NCBI GenBank assembly: GCA_005798925.1
Contig: SYID01000111.1
Location: forward strand, 1 to 18,991
Origin: Verrucomicrobiota bacterium
GTDB taxonomy: Bacteria > Verrucomicrobiota > Verrucomicrobiia > Opitutales > UBA953
DNA: 18,991 nucleotides
Direction of reading: 5' to 3'
The position numbers and the translations under genes are program-made. This document shows positions 1 to 7,412 of this stretch, in pieces. The notes under the pieces were generated by a model. That model did no database searches and was not told the DNA's origin. It was given only the letters and a program-made list of their open reading frames with translations. The stretch's first letter is position 1. Each line of letters starts with the position of its first letter.

Positions 1-552
1 AGGGACCAGCCCGTGCTCTGCCTCACCTACAAGGACGTCCAGGCATACGCCAAGTGGGCCGGCAAGCGGGTGCCGACCGAGGCCGAATGGGAGGTCGCCG
101 CCCGCGGCGGCCTGCAGGACCAGCCTTATGTCTGGGGCGACCAAGAACGTCCCGACGGCAAGATCATGTGCAACCATTGGCAGGGGAAGTTCCCCGAGCG
201 CGACACCGGCCTCGACGGCTTCACCGCCGTCGCGCCGGTGAAGTCTTTCGCGCCCAACGGCTACGGTCTCTACGGCATGGCCGGCAACGTCTGGGAGATG
301 TGCGAGGACTGGTATGGGCTCGAATACTACAAGGTCTCGCCCAAGGAAGGCCCGGTCGGGCCCGCCATCGGGCATGACCCGGAGCAGACCGGTTTCGGTC
401 AGCACGTCATCCGCGGCGGCTCCTGGCTCTGCGACGAAGGCTACTGCTTCCGCTACCGCGCTACTTCGCGCCAAGGCCTCGACACGCTGACCTCGACCAA
501 CCACGCCGGCTTCCGCTGCGTGGCCGACGCGCCCGCCCCCGCCAAGAAGTAA
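1..552 (+). CDS. Formylglycine-generating enzyme (FGE/SUMF1 family), C-terminal part; 5' end outside window
   Basis: The open frame runs from base 1 with no stop, so the gene starts upstream of the window; about 183 residues are visible. They match the C-terminal half of the FGE-sulfatase domain: a WAGKRVPTEAEWE stretch, then GLYGMAGNVWEM and DWY, then VIRGGSW, RYRATSR and the terminal GFRCV. Known FGEs oxidise a cysteine in type I sulfatases to formylglycine using a copper-binding cysteine pair in a GGSxxCxxxYCxRYR motif. Here both cysteines are present (codons 430-432 and 445-447, GGSWLCDEGYCFRYR), which argues for a true sulfatase activator rather than one of the many FGE-like proteins lacking them. 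The sulfatase partner is not in view. It converges on the MFS gene with 10 bp between stop codons. Family call is firm; formylglycine activity is inference from the cysteine pair. Confidence 0.9.
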   Translation, partial: RDQPVLCLTYKDVQAYAKWAGKRVPTEAEWEVAARGGLQDQPYVWGDQERPDGKIMCNHWQGKFPERDTGLDGFTAVAPVKSFAPNGYGLYGMAGNVWEMCEDWYGLEYYKVSPKEGPVGPAIGHDPEQTGFGQHVIRGGSWLCDEGYCFRYRATSRQGLDTLTSTNHAGFRCVADAPAPAKK

Positions 553-562
553 GCGAGGCCGC

Positions 563-1849
563 CTACTTCTGCTCCTGGTAGTCGAGGTCCTTGCCGTAGG
601 TCTCCTCCATCTTCCAGAGCGCGAGGAAAGCGGACCCGAAACAGATCACGGCCAGGACTCCGGCGGCTTGCGGCGCGCTGAGCCAAGGGGCTTCCTTGGT
701 GCCCGTCAGCCACGTGAACCCCAGGGTGAGCAAGACCAGCGAACCACGGGCGAAGTTGGGCACGGTGGTCGCCACGGTGGCGCGCAGATTCGTCCCGAAC
801 TGCTCGGCGGCGATGGTCACGAAGATCGCCCAGTAACCCATGCCGAGGCCGAGCAGGAAGATCAGGCCGTAGAAGCTCGTCGCGGTCCACCCCGTCGTCC
901 CCATCAGGTAGACGCCGACGCAGACGGCGCTGAACAACAGGAAGACGAAGACGGTCTTGCGGCGAGACCTGATCAGCTGGCTGCCGAAGCCGCTGCCGAA
1001 ATCGCCGAAAGTGAGTCCGAGATAGAACAGCGCCACCGCGCGGCTGGAGAGAATCGCGCCCTCCACGCCCATCGCCGGGGCGAAATGCGAACCGGCGCGC
1101 TGGACGAGGATGCCGATCATGAACCAGGTCGGAAGTCCGATGAGGATGCAGCGGGCGTAACGGGCGAAACGATCGCGGTCGGTGAAGAGCGCGAAGAAAT
1201 TGCCACGGGAAACCGAGCCTGACGATTCGGCCGTCTTGGCGTGATGGAACATGCCGGACTCGCGCACGCCGACGCGCATGGCGAGCAAGGCGAGCCCGAG
1301 GCCGCCGCCGATGAAGAAGTTCGTCCGCCAGGTGACGACTTCGGCCATGAGGCCGGCGACCACCGCGCCGAAGACGCCGACGGTGGCGACGAGCGCCGTA
1401 CCGTAGCCGCGACGTTCCTTCGAGAGCGATTCTGATACCAGCGCGATGCAGCCCCCGAGCTCACCGGCCAGGCCGATGCCCGCGATGAAGCGCCAGGCGG
1501 CGTAGGACTCGAAGCTCTGGGCGAAGCCGTTGGCGATGTTGGCCAAGGAGTACAGGAGGATGGAACCGAACAAGGTCGTCAGGCGGCCCATCTTGTCGCC
1601 GAGGATACCGAAGAAGATGCCACCGAGGAGCATGCCCGCCATCTGCCAGGACATGAGGTCATGGTACCACCGGCCGCCCTTGATCAGATGCTCCAGCCCG
1701 AGGTCCTTCAGGCTCTGCTCTCGCACGGTCATGAACAACGTGAGGTCGTAGATGTCGACGAAGTAGCCGAGGGCGCCGACGATGACGGCGGGGTGCAGGA
1801 GGTCCTTCCAGAGAGGGCGGGGCTGGGCCGGGAATGCGGGGGTGCTCAT
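563..1849 (-). CDS. MFS transporter, metabolite:proton symporter type
   Basis: This 428-residue inner-membrane protein has about twelve hydrophobic segments. The motif after TM2 reads GDKMGRLTTLFG, the usual MFS loop-2-3 signature (GxxxDRxGRR type). The segment after TM4-TM5 (AGIGLAGELGGCIALVSE followed by SKERRG) is typical of the sugar/metabolite:H+ symporter branch. Known relatives move sugars, organic acids or osmolytes; the substrate here cannot be read from sequence. The ATG start at 1849 lies 10 bp after the FAD-enzyme stop codon, so it is almost certainly the last gene of the five-gene transcript starting at 7226. No Shine-Dalgarno precedes it. Length is normal for the family and no break is visible. 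Confidence 0.88.
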   Translation of the reverse strand: MSTPAFPAQPRPLWKDLLHPAVIVGALGYFVDIYDLTLFMTVREQSLKDLGLEHLIKGGRWYHDLMSWQMAGMLLGGIFFGILGDKMGRLTTLFGSILLYSLANIANGFAQSFESYAAWRFIAGIGLAGELGGCIALVSESLSKERRGYGTALVATVGVFGAVVAGLMAEVVTWRTNFFIGGGLGLALLAMRVGVRESGMFHHAKTAESSGSVSRGNFFALFTDRDRFARYARCILIGLPTWFMIGILVQRAGSHFAPAMGVEGAILSSRAVALFYLGLTFGDFGSGFGSQLIRSRRKTVFVFLLFSAVCVGVYLMGTTGWTATSFYGLIFLLGLGMGYWAIFVTIAAEQFGTNLRATVATTVPNFARGSLVLLTLGFTWLTGTKEAPWLSAPQAAGVLAVICFGSAFLALWKMEETYGKDLDYQEQK

Positions 1850-1859
1850 GACGGCGGGA

Positions 1860-3281
1860 TTACGCCTTCAGACCGTGCAGGTTGGCCATGGAAATGCCAG
1901 ACAACATTGCCCCGGTGACCCCCAGGAACCCTTGGTCCGTGCCGATGAGGAAGAGGTTGGAGAGATCGGTCCGGCCGTCGCGCCGCTTGACGGTCGCGCC
2001 GTAGATGGCGCCGTTGAGGTGGCCGGTGAACTTGCGGACGGTCCGCGGCGTGAAGACGTCGGTCGACGTCAGCGCGGCGTCATGGACGGCGTCGGCGACG
2101 GCGGGCAGGTGGGCCCGGGCGACGCGATTAAGGCGGCCGCACCACTCCTGCTTGCGGGCCTGGTACTCGGGCTCGGGCAAGGCGCACCAGGCGTCGTGAT
2201 TGGCGAGCGAGGTGACCCGGAGCCAACCTTCGTCCAGCGCCCTGCCCTCCCCGTATCGGTAGTTGTTGGGGATGCAGACGACGCCCGAGCGAGGGTCGAC
2301 GAGGTCGGCCGGCGCCCGGTAGCGGAAGCGCTCGGCGTCGCAGAAGAAGACGATGGTGTCCTGCCAGCCGAAACCGGCGAAGGCGGCGGCTTCATAGGTC
2401 GCGATCGTCTCGGCGTAGCCGAGCCGGCCGATCTCGGCGGCCGCGGCCGCGGGCGGGGCGTCCGAACGCATCCGCATCGTCTCGACGGCGCCGGCCGAGG
2501 AATAGACCGCATCGGCGGTGACCTCGCTGCCGTCGTCGAGGACGAGCGCGGCCGCACGGCCGGCGCGCACTTCGATCCGCGTCACGCCGCACTTCATGCG
2601 CCGTTCGACGCCGTGCTCGCGGCATCGGTCGGTGAGCAGGCGGATGACCTGGCGGACGCCGATGAACGGCCGCGCGAAGCCCTCCCGGAAAAGCGAGCGC
2701 CACATGACCGCGAACTGCGAGACCTCGATGTCGTCCTCGAGCGCGCTGCCGTAGAAGCACGTGGGCAGCAGCAGCATGTCGCGCAGCAGCGGGTCGCCGA
2801 GCCGCTCGTCGAGCAAGGCGCGGGCCGAGCCGCCGTGGGCCTCGAGCGCGGCTTCGTCGAGCCCCGCGACCCAGGCGTCGAGCGCGCGGAAGCGGTCGAC
2901 GGACTGCGGGAATTCGCGAGCGACGTCGGCGAGCAGGGCTTCGAAGTCGTTGTTCAGGCGCAGGTTCCTGCCCGCCATCGTCACGCGCGAGCCCAGCTGC
3001 GGGCAGAGGTCGAGCTCCTCGCGTCGGATGCGCAGCTGGCGCATGAGCTTGACCAGCGGCGCGCCTTTCGCGCCCTCCGGCACCCAATTCGTGAGCGCGT
3101 GCAGGCCTACGTCATACTTGCGCTTGCCGCGGGCGTAGAACGAATTGAGGCCGCCCGGGGCGTTATGGCGTTCCAGCACCAGGACCTTGCGCCCGAACAT
3201 CCCGAGCCGCACCGCGGCGGCCAGGCCGGACATGCCCGCCCCGATGATGACGGCGTCATAATGGGCGGAAGGGGCGGACAC
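1860..3281 (-). CDS. FAD-dependent oxidoreductase, phytoene desaturase / carotenoid isomerase-like
   Basis: The 473-residue protein opens with a Rossmann dinucleotide-binding motif (VIIGAGMSGLAAAVRL, residues 11-26) followed by the second FAD-contact stretch (VLVLERHNAPGG, 33-44), then YDVGLHALT, which resembles the start of CrtISO and retinol-saturase-like enzymes. The C-terminus, NLFLIGTDQGF then a GAMLSG stretch, is the usual FAD-closing segment. The family includes carotenoid desaturases and isomerases, squalene-derived C30 desaturases and retinol saturases; the substrate is not decidable. No phytoene or squalene synthase is visible in the window, so a pigment role is only a possibility. 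The start is GTG at 3281, with no good upstream alternative. It lies 43 bp after the GT9 stop and 10 bp before the MFS start. Confidence 0.82.
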   Translation of the reverse strand: MSAPSAHYDAVIIGAGMSGLAAAVRLGMFGRKVLVLERHNAPGGLNSFYARGKRKYDVGLHALTNWVPEGAKGAPLVKLMRQLRIRREELDLCPQLGSRVTMAGRNLRLNNDFEALLADVAREFPQSVDRFRALDAWVAGLDEAALEAHGGSARALLDERLGDPLLRDMLLLPTCFYGSALEDDIEVSQFAVMWRSLFREGFARPFIGVRQVIRLLTDRCREHGVERRMKCGVTRIEVRAGRAAALVLDDGSEVTADAVYSSAGAVETMRMRSDAPPAAAAAEIGRLGYAETIATYEAAAFAGFGWQDTIVFFCDAERFRYRAPADLVDPRSGVVCIPNNYRYGEGRALDEGWLRVTSLANHDAWCALPEPEYQARKQEWCGRLNRVARAHLPAVADAVHDAALTSTDVFTPRTVRKFTGHLNGAIYGATVKRRDGRTDLSNLFLIGTDQGFLGVTGAMLSGISMANLHGLKA

Positions 3282-3324
3282 GGCGCTAATGTCGCCAGAC
3301 TCGCAGGCAGGTCAAGCGACGCCC

Positions 3325-4323
3325 TCAGGGGGCGGTGAGACGTAGGACCTCTTCCGCGGCCTGCTGCACCTGCCGCGGCGTGACGCGCGCGAGGGCGCGG
3401 TCCATGCGGGCGAGGTAGTCCGCGCGGGCCTCGCCCTCGAACACCGTGGTGTCGACGCGGACGGCGCGATGGATCGCGCCCCACGGCCGGGCGCGGCCGT
3501 AATCGGACGGACCGTAGACGCCGACGACCGGCGCGCCGACGGCGGCCGCGAGCTGCAGCACCGAGGAGTCGGCCCCCAGGAAGAGGCGCGACTCCTTGAT
3601 GAGCCGCGCCAGCTGGGCGAAACGGAGGCGGCCGCCGGTCGACATGGCGACGGGCCCGACGAGGCCGCAAAGGGCCTCGGCCATGATGCGTTCGGCGCCG
3701 GAGGGGCCGGCCGAGACCACGATGCGTTCGACGGCGCGGGAGGCGACGAGCTCGCGCGCGACCACCGCCCATTTGTCGATCTCCAGGATCCGTTCGGGCC
3801 GGGTCGCCCCCGGATGCAGCACCGCGAAACGCCCCGGCTCGACCATCAGCCCGTGTTCCTGCATGCGCGAAGGCGCGAACCACATCGCCGGCGTCTCAGC
3901 GTGGAAGCCGCAGACGGCGGCCAGCACTTCGTGGTCGCGGGCGGCCTCATGCGGATCGACGACGACGCCGGAGACCTGGCGATGCAGCCAGGGGCGCAGG
4001 TAGAACGGGGCCGTCCCGGCGCAGGCGCGGCGGCCCGCGCCGCTGAGGGCCGCCAGGCGGCGGGCGAGCGGATGCGCGCCGTGGGCGACGGCGACGTCGA
4101 AGCGCCGCCGCCGCAGGCGGGCCAGGAGCGCCAGGGACGATTCCGCCGGGTCGAAGGCGATCGTCTCGACCACGGCCGGGCAGCCCTCGAGCGCGGGCAC
4201 GGCGGCCGGAGAGGCCACGAACGTCACCTGCGCGCCGGGCAGCCGTTCGCGCAAGGTACGCAGGCCCGCCGTCGCGGCCAACGCGCCGCGCAGTCCGGTG
4301 AACTTGACGACCAGCAGGCGCAT
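3325..4323 (-). CDS. Glycosyltransferase family 9-like protein (heptosyltransferase superfamily)
   Basis: The 332-residue protein has the two-domain GT-B pattern of ADP-heptose:LPS heptosyltransferases. The N-terminus (MRLLVVKFTGLRGAL) is followed by FVASP. The C-terminal half has VLHPGATRPER (168-178) with K184 and the nucleotide-sugar stretch GADSSVLQLAAAVGAP (250-265), then GVYGPSD (268-274). In typical family members the N-terminal loop reads SxGD, with an Asp thought to be the catalytic base, and the C-terminal motif contains DTGxxH. Here the aligned positions are G13 and Q257, so both usual residues are changed. It may use other residues, take a different donor, or be inactive. The ATG starts 1 nt after the TGA of the ABC exporter, implying coupled translation. 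The likely role is core-glycolipid assembly at the cytoplasmic face of the inner membrane. Confidence 0.82.
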   Translation of the reverse strand: MRLLVVKFTGLRGALAATAGLRTLRERLPGAQVTFVASPAAVPALEGCPAVVETIAFDPAESSLALLARLRRRRFDVAVAHGAHPLARRLAALSGAGRRACAGTAPFYLRPWLHRQVSGVVVDPHEAARDHEVLAAVCGFHAETPAMWFAPSRMQEHGLMVEPGRFAVLHPGATRPERILEIDKWAVVARELVASRAVERIVVSAGPSGAERIMAEALCGLVGPVAMSTGGRLRFAQLARLIKESRLFLGADSSVLQLAAAVGAPVVGVYGPSDYGRARPWGAIHRAVRVDTTVFEGEARADYLARMDRALARVTPRQVQQAAEEVLRLTAP

Positions 4324-4324
4324 G

Positions 4325-6169
4325 TCACGCGAGGCCTTTCGCCTGATTGTCCCATAGGCGGCGGAAAAGCTCGGAGGACGCGTAGGCCTCCTCGCGGGTG
4401 CCGTCGGCCACGATCCGGCCGGCGTCGAAGACGAGCACGCGGTCGACGTCGCGGATCGTGCTGAAGCGGTGCGCGACGATCAGCGTCGTGCGGCCCTTCA
4501 TGAGCAGCGCGAGCGACTGCTGGATGCCGCGCTCCGTGTCGGTGTCGAGGGCCGACGTCGCTTCGTCGAGGATGAGCACGGGGGCGTCCTTGAGGCCGGC
4601 GCGGGCGATGGAGACGCGCTGGCGCTGCCCGCCGGACAGGCGGCCGCCGCGCTCGCCGACCTTCGTGAGGAAGCCCTCGGGCAGGCTTTCGATGAACCCG
4701 AGCGCTCCGGCCTGCCGGGCGGCCTCGCGGACCTCGGCGTCGGTCGCGCCGGGCCGGCCGAGGCGGATGTTCTCGAGGATCGATTCGTTGAAGAGCACGG
4801 GCTCCTGCGAGACCAGGGCGATGTTGGCGCGCAGGTCCGCCTGACGGACCGAACGCAGGTCCGCGCCGTCGATCCGGATCACGCCTTGCCGCGGGTCGAA
4901 GAACCGCGGGATGAGGTTGACGAACGTGCTCTTGCCCGCGCCGCTGGGACCCACGAGCGCCACCGACTGGCCGGCGGGGATGGCGAGGCTGACGTCGCGG
5001 AGCACCGGCTCGTCGCCGTAGGCGAAGGTCACGCCCTCCAACGCGATTTCGCCGCGCACGCGCCCGAGCGCGCGCGCGTCCGCGGCGTCGGCGACCTCGA
5101 TCGGGGCGCGGAGGACCTCCTCGAGCCGGTCGAGCGCCGGCCGCGCCATGCTCAGGCGGCTGGAGACGTTGCCCAGCCGCTTGACCGGACCATAGGCGAA
5201 GTAGAAGGCGACGATCAGGGACAGCAGCTCGTTCAGCGTGAAGCCGTTGGCCGCGCCCACGCCGATGGCGGCGGCGATCCCGAGGGCGGCGGTCATCTCG
5301 ACGAGCGGCGAAAGCGCTTTCTCGTAACGCACGAGCTTGCCCTGGAGCCGGAGGCCTTCCTGGCTGGCTTGGTTGAAACGGGCGCCTTCCCGCTCCTGGA
5401 GGCCATAGGCCCGGATCTCGCGGGCCGACTGCAGGTTCTCGACCGCGATGCCGTTCAGGTCGGAGGCGGAGGCCAGCCCCTGGCGGGTGCGATGCTGGAT
5501 CCGTCGGGCGACGCCCCGCACCAGCAGGACCGCCGCGGGCACCACCAGCAGCGAGGCGAGGAACCAGTAGCCGTTGTCGTGCGAGAAGCACACCCAGACC
5601 ACGTAGAGGAAGGCGAAGAGCAGGGTCAGCGGCTGGACGATGAGGTCGTTCGAGACGTCGACGAGCACGAGGCGGACGGCGTTCGCGTCGTTGATCAGGC
5701 GGGCGAGGAGGTCGCCCACGGGGATCTTCCCGAAGAAACCCAGGTGCAGCTGCTGCAGCCGGCCGAAGACGTCGCGGCGGACGGCCTCGATGACGCGCAG
5801 CCCGGCGAGGTTGAGGAGGTAGGTCGAGAAGAATTCGCCCAGCCCGCGGACGAGCATCACGCCCGGCAGGAAAGCGATCGCGAAGGCGAGCTCATGGCCC
5901 CGGGGCAGGACGAGGAGCGGCCCGCCGCCCAGCCAAGCCGGCCAGGAGAGCAGCGGAGCCGTCCGGGCCGCCTCGTCGCCGAACACGGCGGGGAGCACCT
6001 TGCCCATGAGGAAGGGCAGTCCGAAGGCGTTGGCGGCGGCGAAAACGACCGCCGCGAACAGGGAAAGCGCGAGGAGCGAACGGCTGCCCTTCAGGTAGGG
6101 CAGGTAAGGCTGGTAGCGGCCGCGGAACACGCCCGCCAGCGTGACGCCCGGGGGGCGGGGAGGAAACAC
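4325..6169 (-). CDS. ABC exporter, fused membrane and ATPase domains (MsbA-like lipid flippase)
   Basis: The 614-residue half-transporter has a six-helix type I exporter domain (about residues 30-345) and a C-terminal ATPase. All nucleotide-binding motifs are intact: Walker A GPSGAGKST (407-415), Q-loop Q455, signature LSGGQ (511-515), Walker B VLILDE (531-536) and switch H567. Order and length match MsbA, which flips lipid A-core across the inner membrane, and the next gene is GT9-like, supporting an envelope-glycolipid role. A peptide or drug exporter is the alternative. I chose GTG at 6169; the codon before it (TTG, 6172) is also possible. Either way it starts 7-10 bp after the terC stop, with no Shine-Dalgarno. 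Its stop is one base from the GT9 start. Confidence 0.87.
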   Translation of the reverse strand: MFPPRPPGVTLAGVFRGRYQPYLPYLKGSRSLLALSLFAAVVFAAANAFGLPFLMGKVLPAVFGDEAARTAPLLSWPAWLGGGPLLVLPRGHELAFAIAFLPGVMLVRGLGEFFSTYLLNLAGLRVIEAVRRDVFGRLQQLHLGFFGKIPVGDLLARLINDANAVRLVLVDVSNDLIVQPLTLLFAFLYVVWVCFSHDNGYWFLASLLVVPAAVLLVRGVARRIQHRTRQGLASASDLNGIAVENLQSAREIRAYGLQEREGARFNQASQEGLRLQGKLVRYEKALSPLVEMTAALGIAAAIGVGAANGFTLNELLSLIVAFYFAYGPVKRLGNVSSRLSMARPALDRLEEVLRAPIEVADAADARALGRVRGEIALEGVTFAYGDEPVLRDVSLAIPAGQSVALVGPSGAGKSTFVNLIPRFFDPRQGVIRIDGADLRSVRQADLRANIALVSQEPVLFNESILENIRLGRPGATDAEVREAARQAGALGFIESLPEGFLTKVGERGGRLSGGQRQRVSIARAGLKDAPVLILDEATSALDTDTERGIQQSLALLMKGRTTLIVAHRFSTIRDVDRVLVFDAGRIVADGTREEAYASSELFRRLWDNQAKGLA

Positions 6170-6179
6170 CAAACCTCGG

Positions 6180-7226
6180 TTATTTCCTCTTCGGGAAGGC
6201 CACGGAGAAGGCGATGGCCATGGACAAGGCGAAACCGATGACCGCGAGCGACAGCTCGGTGGGGAAATGGACGCGCCCGTGGTCGATGAAGCGCGCCGGC
6301 ATCCAGGCGGCGAACCGGCCGGCGGGCTGGCCCGCCGCCGCCGCCCAGGGCAGGATCATCTTGCAGCCGATGAAGACGAGCACGAAGGCGAGCGCGGGCT
6401 TGAGGAAGCGGAAATACTGCATGAAGCCGGCCAGGGCGAAATACATCGAACGCAGGCCCATGATCGCGAAGATGTTCGAGGTGAAGGCGACGAAGCGCTT
6501 CTCCTCGATCGGCAGGTCCGGCGGGAGGATGCCGAGGACGGCCGGGATGGAGTCGATCGCGAAGATCAGGTCGGTGCCTTCGACGACGAGCAGCACGAGG
6601 AAAAGCGGGGTGAAGCGGCGGACGCCGTCTTCCTTGACCCAGAACTTGTTGCCGTGCAGGTGCGGCGTGAGGGGGAAGAACTTCCGGGCGACGCGGACGA
6701 ACAGGTTCTCGTCCATCCCCTTGCCTTCGTCCTCATCGCGCGCGAGGGCCAGCTTGACGCCGGTGAAAAGCAGGAACGCGCCGAAGATCGGCAGCAGCCA
6801 GGTGAAGCTCTCGACGGCCGCGACGCCCGCGATGATGAACAACGCCCGCATGGCGACGGCGCCGATGATCCCCCAGAAGAGCACGCGGTGCTGGAGGTGG
6901 TCGGGGATCTTGAAGTGGGCGAAGACGAGGATGAAGATGAACAGGTTGTCGACCGAGAGGGCGAGTTCCAGGACATAGCCGGCGGCGAACAACTGCGCGT
7001 CCTCGGGTCCGCGCCAGGCGGACAGCAGGAAGCCGAAGGCGACCGCGAGGGAGACCCAGACGACGCACCAGGCCACCGCCTCCTTGAAGGAAGGCTTATG
7101 GTCGGTCTTGTTGAAGATCCCCAGGTCCAGGGCCAGCATGAAGGCCACGAAGCCGAGGAAGGCGACCCAGGCCCAGCCCGGGATCACCAAGGGGGCTTCG
7201 GCGAGGACGGGAAGTAAATTGACCAT
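6180..7226 (-). CDS. TerC/Alx-family integral membrane metal transporter
   Basis: The 348-residue polytopic protein has about nine hydrophobic segments and the hallmark TerC acidic motifs inside membrane helices: LALDLGIF (D34), ELALSVDNLF (D93) and VEGTDLIFAIDSIPA (D219, D225). Known members such as Alx and MeeF/MeeY-type proteins export manganese, and some metallate secreted enzymes. A charged cytoplasmic loop (ARDEDEGKGMDEN, about 162-174) and the HLHGNKFWVKEDG segment are also typical of the Alx branch. It is the first gene of the minus-strand run. I looked for a yybP-ykoY manganese riboswitch in the 92 bp between it and tRNA-Arg and saw none. The ATG at 7226 is supported by the hydrophobic N-terminus. 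Metal specificity is inferred from the family. Confidence 0.9.
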   Translation of the reverse strand: MVNLLPVLAEAPLVIPGWAWVAFLGFVAFMLALDLGIFNKTDHKPSFKEAVAWCVVWVSLAVAFGFLLSAWRGPEDAQLFAAGYVLELALSVDNLFIFILVFAHFKIPDHLQHRVLFWGIIGAVAMRALFIIAGVAAVESFTWLLPIFGAFLLFTGVKLALARDEDEGKGMDENLFVRVARKFFPLTPHLHGNKFWVKEDGVRRFTPLFLVLLVVEGTDLIFAIDSIPAVLGILPPDLPIEEKRFVAFTSNIFAIMGLRSMYFALAGFMQYFRFLKPALAFVLVFIGCKMILPWAAAAGQPAGRFAAWMPARFIDHGRVHFPTELSLAVIGFALSMAIAFSVAFPKRK

Positions 7227-7281
7227 GTCCCAAGGAGTTGGCCGAAAGCCGGAGGAGTCAAGCCAGCCCGCCGATGCAGGC

Positions 7282-7310
7282 TTGCCCGCGGCCCGGGCCG
7301 AGACTATCGA
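7282..7310 (+). promoter_or_regulatory. Possible sigma-70-type promoter of tRNA-Arg
   Basis: TTGCCC (7282-7287) and TATCGA (7305-7310) are separated by 17 bp, and the second hexamer ends 8 bp before the mature tRNA 5' end. Spacing and position fit a housekeeping promoter; each hexamer is only a partial consensus match. Confidence 0.4.
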
Positions 7311-7318
7311 AAGGGTGC

Positions 7319-7390
7319 GTTCCCGTAGTTCAACGGATAGAACATTGGTTTCCTAAACCGAGGATGTGGGTTCGATTCCCGCCGGGGACA
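7319..7390 (+). tRNA. tRNA-Arg (anticodon CCU)
   Basis: A full cloverleaf folds by eye. The acceptor is GTTCCCG with CGGGGAC (one G-U pair) and discriminator A at 7390. The D stem is GTTC/GAAC. The anticodon stem is TTGGT/ACCGA with loop TTCCTAA and anticodon CCT at 7352-7354. The variable loop is 4 nt. The T stem is GTGGG/CCCGC around TTCGATT. The 3' CCA is not encoded. It reads the AGG arginine codon, which should be rare in this GC-rich genome. It is a single gene between terC and the convergent unknown gene. Confidence 0.96.
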
Positions 7391-7412
7391 GCGCCGAGGC
7401 GAGAAAACGTCG

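Noticed and set aside
1782..3338. Long plus-strand open frame of 518 codons opposite the FAD-enzyme gene
   Set aside because: Its translation is Arg/Ala/Gly/Asp-rich with no family motifs. The opposite strand encodes a clear FAD oxidoreductase; in GC-rich DNA such antisense frames stay open by chance.
7227..7318. Manganese (yybP-ykoY) riboswitch upstream of terC
   Set aside because: None of the conserved riboswitch motifs is visible on the minus strand of this 92-bp gap.
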